From NCBI RefSeq assembly GCF_030272615.1, contig NC_081406.1, positions 244,707,218 to 244,771,217 of the forward strand: 64,000 nucleotides of DNA. The letters are read 5' to 3'. The DNA comes from Cryptomeria japonica (lineage: Eukaryota; Streptophyta; Pinopsida; Cupressales; Cupressaceae). The notes under the pieces are model-generated. The model searched no databases. It was not told the origin of the DNA and was given only the letters and a program-made list of their open reading frames with translations. Position 1 is the stretch's first letter, and each line of letters starts with the position of its first letter. The position numbers and the translations under genes are program-made. Positions 11,449-23,036 of the stretch are shown here, in pieces.

Positions 11449-12285
11449 TTAGGTTGATGCTTGTTTAAGCTTCAAGAAAGCTTCATTGCATGAGGAATTC
11501 CAATTAAATTTCATATCCTTGGTCCAAAGAGAATATAAAGGACTTGCAATTTTGCTGAAATCTTTGATAAACCTTCTATAATATCGAGCATGACCAAGAA
11601 AACTTCTGACATCTTTTTGCTTTACAGGTGCAGTGATATTTTGAATGACTTCTATTTTTGTTGGGTCAACCTGTATTCCATTTATAGAGATATGATGACC
11701 AAGAACTATACCTTCCCGCATCATCATGAAGCACTTTTCACTATTCAATGATAAATTATAGTCTTCACACCGCTGCAAAACTTTCTTCAAGTTCGTCAAT
11801 GCCTCTTCAAATTCTGAACCATAGGTTGTAAAATCATCCATATAGATTTCCATGTTGTCCTGGGAAATATCTGAAAATATGCTTATCATCGCTCTTTGAA
11901 AAGTTGTTGGAGCATTACATAATCCAAAAGGAAGAACAAAATATGCATATGTTCCCCAAGGATAAGTAAATGTAGTCTTTTCTCGATCCTCTGGGGCAAT
12001 TTGAATCTAGTTGTAGCCATTGAATCCTTCAAGAAATGAGAAGTATCGCTTCCCTGCTAAGGAGTCTAATACCTGGTCCACAAATGGTAATGGAAAATGA
12101 TCCTTTCTGGTTGCCAAGTTCAAAGCTTTGTAATCCACACATACCTGCCATTTTCATCCTTTCTTGGGAACTATCACTAAAGGTGACACCCATTGACTAT
12201 CCGAAATAGGATAGATAAATCTAGCATTTAATAATTTTTGTAATTCTTCTTTAACTATTTCTCTTAATGTAGGATTGATTCTTCT
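11449..12285 (-). pseudogene. Reverse transcriptase of gypsy element C
   Basis: The 146-residue open block 11889-11449 contains the palm active site YMDDF, then LGHHISINGIQVDP and VRSFLGHARYYRRFIKDFSK, all hallmarks of Ty3/gypsy reverse transcriptase. Upstream (12285-11890) the same protein continues with stop-interrupted motifs, including WVSPLVIVPKKG, CVDYKALN and FGLCNAPTTFQR. Identification is certain at superfamily level. At least three stops lie in the N-terminal half. Confidence 0.93.
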
Positions 12286-13260
12286 CTATGGTTGTCTAAG
12301 TGGTCTACAGTCTTCTTTTATGTAGATACGGTGGGTACAAACTATAGGATCAATTCCATGCATATCCTTGTAATCCCATGCAAAAGCATGTTTATGACAT
12401 TTGAGCAAGTCCACAAGTGCTCCTCTTTGGGTTTCTGTAAGTTTATTATTGATATTCAAGTATTTGTTTGAATCAAATTCCACTTTGATAGTAAGATCAA
12501 TCTGAAATAATTCAGAAAAATGACAAGTGTGGACTTCATGTGGCAACAGAGTATGCAATATATTAGTGGCTACAGGAAAGTCTGATTCTAAAATATTTGA
12601 TACTAACTCCTGCAACAGTTGCTCTTGTCTTAACTCATTTGTCAGAATTTTATAGAGAATTGAGTCATCATCATGAAGTTGGATGAATGATGCTCTATTA
12701 ATCATCATAAGTTGATTCACAGAGTCAAATCCTTCTTCAAATTCTTCTCTCAAGTTAGGCCAAACGGCTTGTTGTTGATCAAATAGGGGTTGAGCAGGAG
12801 AATACAGAGCTAGAGTTTTGGTAGTATTTCCATCTAAGATAGTCATGTCCCCTGACTGGCATCTAATATATGCATCAGTTGTAGCAAGCCAAGGTCTTCC
12901 CAAAATCACTGGAAATCCTCCCAATGTGACCTTAGGAGACAATATCATAAAGTCTGCAGGGTATTCCCAAGAATCTAAAGCAACAACTATATCTTCAATC
13001 ATACCATCAGGTCGAACTGTGGAGCTATCAACAAGTTGTAGGACTATAGGTGTAGGTCTGAGACTAGTTATTTCAAGCTACTGCATAATATCCCTTGTCA
13101 TAACATTAATGGTTGCTCCCAAATCTATCAAAGCATTCTTTATCTGAGTGCCATTGATGACTATTTTTACAACAAGGCTACCAGGATCAGCAAACTTAGG
13201 AATTGAAACTTTTCCTAACATAATATCAGCCAATTGACCCATTACATGCACTGTTTACGG
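12286..13260 (-). pseudogene. Aspartic protease and linker of gypsy element C
   Basis: The 13147-13083 stretch encodes ALIDLGATINVMTRDIM, with the DLGA active-site form typical of plant Athila/Tat-type retroelement proteases (DTGA or DSGA in most others). A TAG follows. The 238-residue block 13002-12286 then gives the rest of the protease (GGFPVILGRPWLATTDAYI, the conserved flap and GRPWL segment). A linker follows that ends in the N-terminus of reverse transcriptase (ending ICIKEDC-like HRIYIKEDCRPLRQP). Processing of the gag-pol polyprotein is the family role. Confidence 0.88.
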
Positions 13261-13681
13261 ATCTTTTTTCTTTCTACCAGGTTTCTTTAGGCATGCTTCC
13301 CTAAGTGCCTTACAATACATAGGTACATCTTTAATAGCTTGTAACAATGGGATTTTAACACATACATGTTTTAGCTGATCTATAATATCAAAACTTTGTT
13401 CTTGTTTTAGGAGGAGGCATTATTGTAGGTTGTTGTGGTTGTTGCATAGGTTGCTGATATCCAAAAGACTGATTTGTCCATGGCTAACCCCCCCCCCCCT
13501 CCATTGAGGAGCAGGTTGCCAATTTCCTTGAAATTGTTGCCATGGTCCCTAAGGTGGAGACCAATTTCCTTGTGGCTGCTACCACTATGGATTTTGATTG
13601 GCAAAATATTTCCCTTGGCCTTGAGGACCATATCAATTTGGATAACTACCAAAATTTTGAGCATAAGGAGATTTCCATTGA

Positions 13682-14600
13682 TTATTTGGTGCATAGGAAT
13701 TTTCCACTATAACCAGAAAAAGAAAGTGGATCAAGAGGCATACCTTGTCTTGGAAAATTTGGCCTTCTTTGAGCAACATAGAAAACTTGTTCATCATCAC
13801 CTTGTAATGTCTTGAAATCAGGAACTTCAAGATTTGCAACCATTTTACACCTGCAATCTCTTTTCCTTTGTCTACAATGGGGCCAAAAATCTTCAAGAAC
13901 TGAATCAGCTTCCTCATGCTTCTTCTTAGTTGAGAGTGTGTCCAGTTGAGTAGCCATATTGTTTATGACATCCTCCTTAAAATCCTTCAACAAATGGTTG
14001 TTCCATTCTAGAAACTCCATTACCAGATGTTGATGAAGAAACTCCTGGCTTGAAACGCCTATTCTTCTTAGAAGCAGATCTGAAATACTTCTGACAGATT
14101 TGTCCAATGTCAATCCATGTTGATTGTGTTATGTCACCTCCTCTCATAAGATCCAAAGCATATGTACATTCATCACTTCCTCTCAAAAATATTAGCTTGA
14201 GAGAATCTTCATTTAGAGTGTTATGCTTGGACTTTTTGACACTAAATAGAAACCTCTCTAGGTAATCTTCACGACTCTCATCTTCTTTCTGTGTCATTCT
14301 AAAAATATCATCCCCATGGTGGTCAATTCCTCTATAATAATCCTTGTATTTCGTGAGAAACAATCATTTGATCTCATCCCATGTAGTGATTGTGCTACTC
14401 CCTAGACTCATAAACCATCTTAAAGATGATTCTTTCAAAGTGGCAGGGAATATTTTGAGTCTATGGGCATCTGTAGTATAATCAAAACTCCTACAGAGGA
14501 CATCAAATTCAAACAAGAATGTGTCTGGGTCCTCTGTCACTAATCTATAGAATTTAGGGAGAGAAGAAGCTAGAATGTTCTTGAGATTAGCATTATCATG
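13682..14600 (-). pseudogene. Gag of gypsy element C
   Basis: Structural capsid protein. From about 14560 to 13977 the minus strand reads the retrotransposon-gag domain: VTEDPDTFLFEFDVL, RWFMSLGSSTITTWDEIK, then FLTKYKDYYRGIDHHGDDIF, REDYLERFLFSV and LIFLRGS. A TGA lies at the junction of the WDEIK and FLTKY segments, near 14366. A second overlapping frame (14113-13682) continues it. Downstream, 13407-13680 is Gln/Pro/Asn-rich low-complexity DNA that includes an 11-base C run at about 13489. No clear zinc knuckle is left. Confidence 0.85.
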
Positions 14601-15005
14601 CTAATCAAAGATAGGGAACTCAATTGTTGGTGCCACAGGTGGAGGTGGATTATTCCCACCAGGGAGTGGATTTCCTTGCATTGGGATTTTGGGAGAATTT
14701 ACTAAATGAAGTTCCTCTTCAGGAGGTCCAAAGAGAAAATGGAGGTTGTTCTCAAGAAGTTCAAATTTGGGAGGGTTCAAATTTTCTGGGATTTGATATA
14801 GTGCAACAAAAGGATTTACATCTGTGGGGTCATGAACTAAGTCTTATATGATTAGGATGATTGGGAAGGAATCTACCTTGAGCATCTCTTCTTCGCCTAT
14901 GCATACAGATTCATAAACATTACTTTAGATAGTTAGGGCTATCAAAAACAACTAAACTAAAAACTAAAAAGATAATAACCATAACAGGTTCTTAGTTTGA
15001 CACCA

Positions 15006-15023
15006 TCCCCGGCAACGGTGCCA
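15006..15023 (-). other. Primer-binding site of element C (aspartate tRNA type)
   Basis: On the minus strand this is TGGCACCGTTGCCGGGGA, separated by four bases from the LTR end at 15028. This matches, with one difference, the tRNA-Asp-complementary site known from Athila/Tat-type plant elements (TGGCGCCGTTGCCGGGGA). It fixes the orientation of the element. Confidence 0.9.
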
Positions 15024-15027
15024 AAAA

Positions 15028-16318
15028 TGTTTACTCCATCAATAGGAATAATAAATATAGTTAAAGTCTCAACCCAAAGTTTGTACATTCACTCTGTGAA
15101 GTTACTATCGCCATAACTGAAGTTCATTTGATTGTCAACCCAGGGACGTATTACTTGAAATGGGTCTACACTATATATGCACTAAGATCCTGCGATGGCT
15201 ATCCTGCATTACTGTAACAACTAAAATCTATTTGGGAAAAGCAAGCAAGAATTAAAACAACTGAATAGCTACAGGAAAACTTTGCATTAACATAAAACTC
15301 ACTTAAAGAAATGCTAATTAAGACCAAAGCTGTCAAACAGGAATTACTTTGTTTGCTTTGGCTGCAGGAATAGTCAATGGATCCGTTTCTAGTGGTTGTA
15401 GGAACAGTCAATGCCAGGACATCTACTGCACCAGAAAAATAAAACTAAATTTAACAAAGGCACAGGATCACTCACCAAGTGGGCCCCCTTGAATGAGTGT
15501 ATCCAGGCTTCCAAAATAACTCTAAGTGCTCAGAATAACATAACTTTATTCATTGTTTCTCAAAAGTCAATACAAAATTTAGAATGAAAGAAAACTCAAA
15601 CACTTTGCAACTTTATTTCTAAAATCTTATGCTCTTTTTCCCCCTCTTTCTTTTCTAGCCTCAGAGAAGAGATGAAGGTACTTATTTTTAAAAAAAACTT
15701 CCTACAATTAAGATCATGCCGATGAGAAGAGGTGGATAACATTCATGAAGGAGAACAGTCGGAGTTAAGCCACTAAAAACTTGGATCTACACCAAACCAC
15801 AGCCAAGAATATAGTGTGGCGGTATTACAAGATTGATGCCCACTAAAGTCAAACATAAATGAGTCTTGTGCGCCTTGCTACTCTGTCGTTCCTCGCGCTC
15901 ATTATCCTCTTCGCTGATTTGAACTTTTAGTCACCCCCTTGAATATCTCAAACTGCCCTCTCGACGTGACAAGACAACCTTCTCCACAACATCTCATTTA
16001 TTCCTACAATTTAAAAAGAGAGAACATACAAGCATATACATATCTATTTTAATTAATCATAACACTTATTCATTTCACACATGATATCGCCTATGACAAT
16101 CCGTATGGCAACAGGAACAAATCACATGGCTATAGGAATAACAAACATGGCAACAAGAATAACTGGCAAAGACAAATCATGATTTAATGGGTTCAGTTAA
16201 CATCTGAAATGCATATAGTCAAACTTTTATACATCATTACCATCCCATTATACAAATTAAAACATGACAAAAACTTATGAGTTCTAGGAATAAAAGGAGC
16301 TAATATCTCAGCTCATCA
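15028..16318 (-). repeat. 5' LTR of gypsy element C
   Basis: Starts TGTTTACTCC and ends GCTCATCA in plus orientation, a direct repeat of 5438-6734. It is followed at 16319 by the target duplication ATCAT and then by the continuation of the D LTR (ACCAGAGCACAACAG), which also occurs uninterrupted near 21841 in the other D LTR. Confidence 0.93.
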
Positions 16319-16323
16319 ATCAT

Positions 16324-16460
16324 ACCAGAGCACAACAGATCAAATACCAGAACACTACAAAATAGCCAAATCAACTCTCTACAATCATCGAAACACCAAA
16401 ACACAAGAATATGTTGGCATCAATGACAACAACATATCCTAGTAGCAGCAATATCCAACA
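16324..16460 (-). repeat. 3' LTR of copia element D, part 2
   Basis: Continues the LTR broken at 5437. It matches 21840-21976 and ends ATATCCAACA at 16460. Added to part 1 it gives exactly the length of the 5' LTR (1,222 bases). Confidence 0.9.
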
Positions 16461-16470
16461 ATCTCCCCTG
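16461..16470 (-). other. Polypurine tract of element D
   Basis: Minus strand CAGGGGAGAT directly abuts the 3' LTR, the expected place and composition for the plus-strand primer. Further purine-rich blocks such as AAGGGGGAGA lie at about 16600-16680. Between 16471 and 16800 no coding domain is seen. Confidence 0.75.
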
Positions 16471-16804
16471 TTGGCATTGATGGCAACATATGAATGTGAA
16501 AAATAATCGATACAAAGAAATAAATCAATACCAGCAGTCTCCCCCTAAGATGCACACAATGCTCCAAAGATAAGGCATTTTTTTCACATGCTTCTCTCCC
16601 CCTTTGATAGCAATGCCAAAGACAAAAAACAAATCAGTATTCTCTCCATCTAAGAAGGACAAAATCTCCCCCTTAGGATAAACTCACAAATCTGAACAAC
16701 CGAATCACTCGCTAACTACTCCGGCTAAGTAACAACACCAACTCATCAATCTAGATAAGAAGATAAGACTTTGAAGTCTACTAGATTGATGCATCTCAAT
16801 GCCT

Positions 16805-17171
16805 CTAGTTCTCATCAAGAGGGGTAGAGACCTCTAACTTGTCTCTCAAATATACAAATATATATGCAAGCAAAGGCTTAGTAAAAGTATTTGTAATCCG
16901 ATCCTTTGCAGACACATACTCTAATTTTACTTCTTCATCGGTGACTTTCTCCCTCAAAAAGTGATACTTAATTGATATATGCTTTGTTTTAGAATGTAGT
17001 ACTAGATTCTTGGAAATATTAATAGCACTTGAATTATTACAGTATATAACAGTAGGCTCATCATAAGAAACTCTAATGTCCTTCAGCATCTGCTTCATCC
17101 AAACTACCTAAGTATAGTTGCTAGAAGCAGCAATGTATTCAAATTTTGCAGTAGATAGAGATATAGCATCA
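16805..17171 (-). pseudogene. RNase H of copia element D (C-terminal part)
   Basis: The 97-residue block 17098-16805 shows the copia RNase H end: VIYCNNSSAINISKN, HISIKYHFLREKV and TNTFTKPL. The upstream strip 17171-17099 reads AISLSTAKFEYIAASSNYT, the preceding conserved segment, in broken frame. YCNN stands where copia enzymes have YCDN, so a catalytic Asp is lost. Between here and the reverse transcriptase block (17325) the sequence jumps from the KELLKKF region to GGFFLGKK-like text. About a hundred or more residues of the connection and RNase H are therefore deleted. Confidence 0.9.
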
Positions 17172-17324
17172 TGTTTCTTAGTGGACCATGAAAGCAACTT
17201 CTTCCCTAAAAAGAAACCTCCATCGGTTGCTTAGACAACTTACATCCAGTCACCATAGGAGTTCCAACCAAAACTTCTTCAATAATTCCTTCACATACTT
17301 AGATTGAGAAATGAAAATGCCTTT

Positions 17325-18131
17325 TTAAGTCTGTGTAATCTGCAATCCTAAGAAGAATTTCATCTCACCTATCATAGACATATCAAACTCCTTTTGCATA
17401 TCATCAAAAAAATTCATACTCAAATCATCATCTCCTCCAAAAATAATTTCATCAACAAAAAATTCAACAATCAAAATGTTATCATTATCAACCTTAAAGT
17501 ATAAATTACTATCAGCGGTACCTTTACAGAATCCCAACTTCATCAAATACTTGTCCAGCCTAGCATACAAGGCTCTAGGGGCTTGCTTCAGTCCATACAG
17601 TACTTTCTTCAATTTTCATACCATGTCTCCTTCATCTGATAATGAAAACCCATTCGATTGCTCAATGTAGACTTCCTCTTCCAAATGACCATTCAAAAAG
17701 GATGACTTAACATCCATCTAATATACCATGAAATTCTTGTAAGCAGCATATGCAAGTAGTAATCTAACAGCTTCAATTCTAGCTATCAGAGAAAATGTCT
17801 CCTCATAATCAATCCCTTCCATTAGAGAACATACCAATCTTGTTTTGTTTCTTACCATTTTACCAGCTTCATTCAATTTATTTCAGAACACCCATTTAGT
17901 ACCAATCACATTGTTGTCTTTAGGTCTCGAAACAAGCTCCCATGTGTTATTCTTCTCAATCCGATTCAACTCTTCTTCTATAGATTTTATCGAATTATCA
18001 GCTTTACATGCTTCAACAACATCTGTAGGTTCAATCTTGGAAATCAAACATATCTCTTCAGCAACAATCCTCCTCCTAGTCATCACACCTTTATTTTTAT
18101 CACCAATAATTTGATTTTCTAAATGATTCAA
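17325..18131 (-). pseudogene. Reverse transcriptase of copia element D
   Basis: Block 18131-17883 has the copia start IEEELNRIEKNNTWELVSRP followed by NVIGTKWVF. Bases 17882-17613 continue it in broken frames. Block 17612-17325 has LYGLKQAPRALYARLDKYL, the active-site region FVDEIIFGG and FFLGLQITQT. The normal YVDD box reads FVDE, so the second active-site Asp is replaced. Together with the stops this shows a dead enzyme. Confidence 0.93.
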
Positions 18132-18308
18132 ATTTACATACCTCAGAGTATTCTAAATGTTCTAATTTTCAAGTTCTTCATCTTCTTCATCAGCAGCAGC
18201 AATATCCGGATTAACTGTCTCTACCGGAGAATTCTACTTTAAGATCTTATTCTATACAGGCTTTGAAATAACATCTTGATCATCAAACTCATATCCACAT
18301 GCTCTGAT

Positions 18309-19178
18309 CTACTTCTCATGACATTCATCAACCTTCACATTTGCACTTTCTACTATCTTTGTCAACCTCTTATTGTAACATCGGTAGGCCTTTCTCTTGG
18401 TAGAATAACCCAAGAAGATTCCTTCATCAAATCTTGCATCAAACTTCCCTATATCCTCATCTCTTTTGATATAACATTTGCTTCCAAAAACTCTGAAATA
18501 TCTAACTGTAAGAACGTGACCAAACCATAACTCATAAGGAGTCTTACCAGAATCACCTTTTATATGCACCCGGTTGAATGTGTAAATAGAAGTTCTAACA
18601 ACTTCTCTCCAAAAGGTTTGCACAACATTTCCTTCAATCAACATAGTCCTAGAATCATCCAAAATGGTTTTGTTCTTCCTTTCAACAACTCCATTCTGTT
18701 TAGGGGTTGTATGAGCAGATAACTGTCTTATAATTCTATTTCTCTCACAAAATGAATCAAACTCACCAAATGTGAATTCTCCTCCTCTATCATATCTCGG
18801 ACACTTTAGCTTCAATCATGTTTCTATCTCCACCTTAGCTTTTAATATCTTGAATTTCTCTAGTGCTTCTAATTTCTCCCTTAGAAAAGTGACCCACATC
18901 ATTCTAGAGTAGTCATCAATCAACAACATGAAATATCTATTACCTTTCATACTTCTCACTCTTGTAGGACAACACAAATCAATACGTACAAGACCTAATA
19001 AACCATTAGATATATACAACTTAATTTTAAATGAAATTATTGTTTGCTTTCCCAACTGACATTTTTTACACACCAGATTAGAAGGCTTCACAATTTTAGG
19101 TAGATCTCTAACAGCTTCAATAGAACTTAACCTTATCATGCAGTCAAAATTAACATGACACATCCTTCTATGCCACAA
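18309..19178 (-). pseudogene. Integrase of copia element D
   Basis: 19178-18816 carries the GAG-pre-integrase zinc-binding motif (WHRRMCHVNFDCM, CKKCQLGKQ) and the first core Asp (RIDLCCP, where active copies usually have DLCGP). It then reads FMLLIDDYSRMMWVTFL. After a stop, 18815-18309 carries the second Asp (RYDRGGEF) and the Glu (TPKQNGVVERKN), then TPYELWFGH and FGSKCYIKRDE, typical of copia integrase C-termini. The residues between 18310 and 18131 lead into reverse transcriptase in broken frame. Confidence 0.93.
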
Positions 19179-19502
19179 CTAACTTTCATCTATCTAAGCA
19201 ATCTAACAACTTTTCTCACTGGCATTCAAATTAAAGATATTACCTTTAGTCTTAGTCCTTGATGCAATTTCTATTCTTGAGGCATTTAGAATCTTGCATT
19301 TACCACTCTTGAATTGCAAAGCATATCCCTTTTCAACCATTTATCCAACACTCAAAAGATTATGCTTTAGACCTTCAACATATAAGACATCATTAGTATT
19401 ATTCTAACCATCAAAAGAAAGAGAACCTCTACCATGAACCACACAAGATTTATGATCTCCAAATCTTACTATACCACCATCATACCTCTCCATATTTATA
19501 AA

Positions 19503-19757
19503 TTATTTTTTATCACCTGTCATATGATGTGAACAACCACTGTCAATTATCCATTCATATTTCTCTTCAATCTTAGCAGCCAAAGCTTTCTCCTCAACAA
19601 TGCAACTTGTAGAATTCACTGGTACCAGATCATCTTCCTTGATAGCAATAAATACAAATTCATCTTCTAAATTCCCATTCTCAGACTCTTCATTTGTCAC
19701 ACCTTCATCAGCAGCATAATAACATCTCTTCTGATATCTATACTTCCAGTTAGGCAT
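19503..19757 (-). pseudogene. Protease of copia element D
   Basis: The block ends with WIIDSGCSHHMTGDKK. DSGCSHHMTG is the active-site signature of copia-type aspartic proteases. The preceding residues are acidic (NEESENGNLEDEFVFIA), the usual gag-protease spacer. The continuation 19502-19179 is frame-broken and includes a stop-interrupted linker to integrase. Confidence 0.88.
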
Positions 19758-19808
19758 ATAGGGCTTATCATACTTATCATGCTTCTCATATCTATCATGC
19801 TCATCAGA

Positions 19809-20639
19809 TCAATCATGATTATCATATTTTGACATTCTCTCAAGACACCTAGAAGCAAAATATCCTATCTTATTACAGGAGAAACCTTTCAAAGGCAACT
19901 TTTCATCATACTTACTTTCTCCCTTAGGAAATCTCTGAGCAATAAGTCCTTCAAGCTCATCCAGCTCCCTTTCTTGTTCTTCCATCTCTCTCATTTCTCT
20001 TTCATATCTGGAAACTCTAGATGAACTCTCTCCCAAATAATACTTCAGCTTCTCAAATACAAAGGTTTTAAATGTAGTCTCAGATTTACCATGTGATTCT
20101 CCAAATTCATTCAACTCAAATGTAGCAAACTTACCAACCACCATGTCTCTTGTTATAGTAGTTATAGTCCAGATCTCATCAATAGCAGCAACTTTAGCTT
20201 TGTAAGTATGAGGCAAAGATCTTAGCACCTTAACAACAATCTCATCTTCTTCAAGAGTTCCACTGGCACATTTGATGTTCATGACAAGTCCATTCACTTT
20301 ACCCATAAAGGATGTTATGTTCTCATCTTCTCCCATGTTCAACGTGTCATACTTTCCTTTCAAGCTCTGCAACTTAGCAACTTTGACATGTTTATCTCCT
20401 TCATACAAGCTCTCTAACTTCTCCTAGACCTCATGTGCAATATGTAGACCCGTCACATTAGTCATCTTTGAATCGGTCAAGGCACTCAGTAATGCTTCCT
20501 TGGCACTTATTCTATGTCCAACATCCTTGATCTCAACAGCAGTAACCAGACCATTCCGAGGAACATTGTAGGTATTCTTTGTAATCTTCCAATAATCATC
20601 TCCAAGACACTTCAAATGACACTCCATCTGATCTTCCAT
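19809..20639 (-). pseudogene. Gag of copia element D
   Basis: Two blocks, 20639-20424 and 20408-19809, are separated by one in-frame stop (near 20424). The first contains the start of the copia gag UBN2/DUF4219-like domain. The second has YEGDKHVKVAKLQSLKGKYD, MGEDENITSFMGKVNGL and VVKVLRSLPHTYKAKV, then a charged helix rich in Glu/Arg. The zinc knuckle near the end reads FSCNKIGYFASRC and has lost its first Cys. The length (about 275 residues visible) is normal for the N-terminal part of a copia polyprotein. Confidence 0.9.
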
Positions 20640-20740
20640 ACAGTATAATTGTTTCCATCAAATCTTGGACTCTCTTTCTTGAAAACATAGGATGCCATCC
20701 TGGATCTCCTCAAGTGGTCAATCTTCTTCAGAAGGATCTA

Positions 20741-20752
20741 TCTCTGATACCA
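20741..20752 (-). other. Primer-binding site of element D (initiator methionine tRNA)
   Basis: Minus strand TGGTATCAGAGA, two bases from the end of the 5' LTR. TGGTATCAGAGC is the standard site for initiator tRNA-Met in plant copia elements. Confidence 0.88.
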
Positions 20753-20754
20753 AT

Positions 20755-21976
20755 TGTTGGCAACAACAATGATGGAAAATTGAGAGGGGGAGTGAACTAG
20801 TTTTCACCAGATCAAACAATTTAAGCACAATCTCAAATCTAATCAACTACAACAAGAATAAAGATAAATAAAATAACAAAAACACACATAACACCAAAAT
20901 TTTGACGTGGAAAACCCAGCTAAGGGAAAAACCACAGTGGGAACCTATCCACAATAGATGATACTTTACAGTAGTATGTATAAATATTACAATGGGGAAT
21001 GCACTTGCATTTAGACACAGTGCCTAGAGCTCACTACTTAAAATATAATGACCTGGAAGGCTACAACCCTCAGGGAAGGTTCACCACCTTACAATATTAT
21101 TCGGACTACAATCTGGTTAAGATGAACTAAAAGAATAGCATCTCCTAATGCTTGATGACAGTTTCAATTAAGCTCAATTGTCTTCCTTGCAACACACTCT
21201 GCTCAATACACCACAATGAAAGATAAATTTTCTTGTTCACACATACACCACTCTCTAATAATGCAGACACAACCACCATACATCACCTATAACCCAATTA
21301 CATGAATATAAAACCTATTTATACAAATCATCAACCTTGACTACAAGGTTGGCTCAACCCTTAACACCTAATTACAAAATTACATTACACGATACATAAA
21401 TCAACCACCACACCAATACAATGCCATAGACAACATATCATGGATCCAAATCAAAACCTCAAACATGCAACACCACCAAAAAAATTGCCAAGATCAGCGC
21501 AACATGTTACACCACCAAAAATACCATATAACACGAAGAATATCACCGAACCCATAAGATCTTCAATAACGTGCACAATGATCAATGCAGACCACCAAGA
21601 CAAATAGGAAACGATTAGGAAACACCAAAAAGCACATTAGAATCATCTACAATAGCTGCACCAGTACCCCTTAATCATATCTTCATCTATCAACATGATA
21701 ACACTCAAGAACACTCAACAAAAGCAACTGGGATTAGAAAGATAACTTGCAGAGCACCAAATCATGAACCATCTAAATTGAAGATACACAAAAACATCCC
21801 AAACACTCTCCCAAATCTGCAACCAAAGATATGACCATACTGGAGCACAACAGGTCAAATACCAGAACACTGAAACACAGCCAACTCAACTCCCTACAAT
21901 CATCGGAACACCAAAAACATAGGAATATGTTGATATCAATGACAACAAAATATCCTAGTAGCAACAATATCCAACA
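20755..21976 (-). repeat. 5' LTR of copia element D
   Basis: 1,222 bases, TGTTGG...CCAACA, followed by the target duplication CAAAA at 21977-21981. It is uninterrupted, and so shows the original sequence of the site at which C entered the other LTR (near 21835). The CCACAGTGG / GGGTTTTCC-type block lies near 20910-20940. Confidence 0.92.
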
Positions 21977-22138
21977 CAAAATTTGATCTCCATACTGGTT
22001 CTGCAGTATGCTTTGCTTTTTTTGTGAGAATTTTGCCTCATCTTGTAGGAAGCTCACAATCTATTGATCAGAATCAAAGACCTGCCAATTTACTTGATTA
22101 TCATGCACTGTAGGTCTCACCGCAAGTCTGATCTGTTG

Positions 22139-22916
22139 TTATTTCTTTGCTGCAACATGAGATGGAATGTCAAGTTGATCACCAACTGTTGCTAATCGAT
22201 CAACATGTTTATTCTGATTTCTAGGCACACTAGAAATATTAAAGGCCTCAAAACCTTCAATTAGATTCCATGTTCTATGCTTGTAGGACTTCAGAAGGTT
22301 GATCTTGGTGGTACTCTGAGATTTGACCTGATTTACAACCAACTCACTGTCTCCATGCACCTTCAAGGATTTGATCCCTCTCCTTTGTGATGTTTGGAGA
22401 CCCAAAATTAGAGCTTCATACTCACCCACATTGTTTGTGCAACCAAAATGAAGGCTGAAAGAAAAGTAATATTTCTCCCCTTTAGGAGAAATCAGTAGCA
22501 CATCAACCCTTGCACCATTTTTGGTTCCTTGAGCCATTAAAGAACATATCCCATAGTCCATGCATGTCACTATATTCTTTTGAGAGATTGGGGATAGGGC
22601 CACCCTCCTCATGGATGCAATAGGTAGCTAAGCATGTGTCTTTGATCTCATCAATGGGACCAAATTGAAATGCATTTTCCCATTCATCAATTAGGCAATC
22701 AGGAACCTCCTCCAACTGATTTGATGTCTCTCTTACTGACATTTCATCTTTCTCTTGATGGAGGGTGCAATTCATATTGATAGGAATTGGGGTATAGGGC
22801 TCTATATGATCATTCGCAACAGGCTCAACCCAAATGGTTACTTTGGTACCATATCTTGTCCTAAACAACATGTGAGACCAATCAAAAGATAGGTAACCAC
22901 CTATCTTAGCAATCAA
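22139..22916 (-). pseudogene. Archaeal-type RNase H domain of element A
   Basis: Two overlapping frames (22916-22503 and 22612-22139) form one protein. The first ends in LWDMFFNGSRN, the second continues with DVLLISPKGEKYYFSF, TNNVGEYEALILGLQ, VHGDSELVVNQVKSQ, VPRNQNKHVDRLATVGD. This is the additional (archaeal-like) RNase H of Tat-lineage gypsy elements. The first catalytic Asp (FDGS) is Asn here; the Glu in GEYEAL and the Asp in GDSEL remain. The upstream half of the first frame (GGYLSFDWSHMLFRTRYGTK) is post-protease sequence, so protease and RNase H are linked with no reverse transcriptase between them. Confidence 0.82.
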
Positions 22917-23036
22917 TTCCCTAGATTAAAAAATGGAAAAATAAGCAGGGAGGTCAATCACTGAGATGTCTTGCAACACACTACAACTCAGGCAGGCATG
23001 CAAGGTTAGATTTAAATCCTTAATGACCCCAACAGT

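Larger units (their letters stand above)
5438..16318 (-). mobile_element. Complete Ty3/gypsy element C (Athila/Tat-like) inserted in the LTR of D
   Basis: 10.9-kb minus-strand element with LTRs at 15028-16318 (5') and 5438-6734 (3') and the target duplication ATCAT at 5433-5437 and 16319-16323. The primer-binding site TGGCACCGTTGCCGGGGA at 15006-15023 is of the aspartate-tRNA type used by Athila and related plant gypsy elements. Domain order from right to left is gag, protease, reverse transcriptase, RNase H, integrase, the gypsy order. An extra ORF lies between integrase and the 3' LTR. A hand alignment of the first 320 or so LTR bases gives roughly 30 differences, so this is an old copy. 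It is younger than D, which it interrupts. Confidence 0.95.
4353..21976 (-). mobile_element. Complete Ty1/copia element D, split by gypsy element C
   Basis: Minus-strand element flanked by the 5-base duplication CAAAA (4348-4352 and 21977-21981). The 5' LTR is 20755-21976 (1,222 bases). The 3' LTR is 4353-5437 plus 16324-16460, also 1,222 bases once C and one copy of its target duplication are removed. A methionine-initiator primer-binding site lies at 20741-20752 and a polypurine tract at 16461-16470. Gag, protease, integrase, reverse transcriptase and RNase H follow in copia order from right to left. All frames carry stops or shifts, so D cannot move by itself. Confidence 0.93.

Noticed and set aside
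13474..13815. Plus-strand 113-codon open frame rich in Pro and Leu
   Set aside because: Antisense to the low-complexity gag region of element C and built on a C homopolymer.
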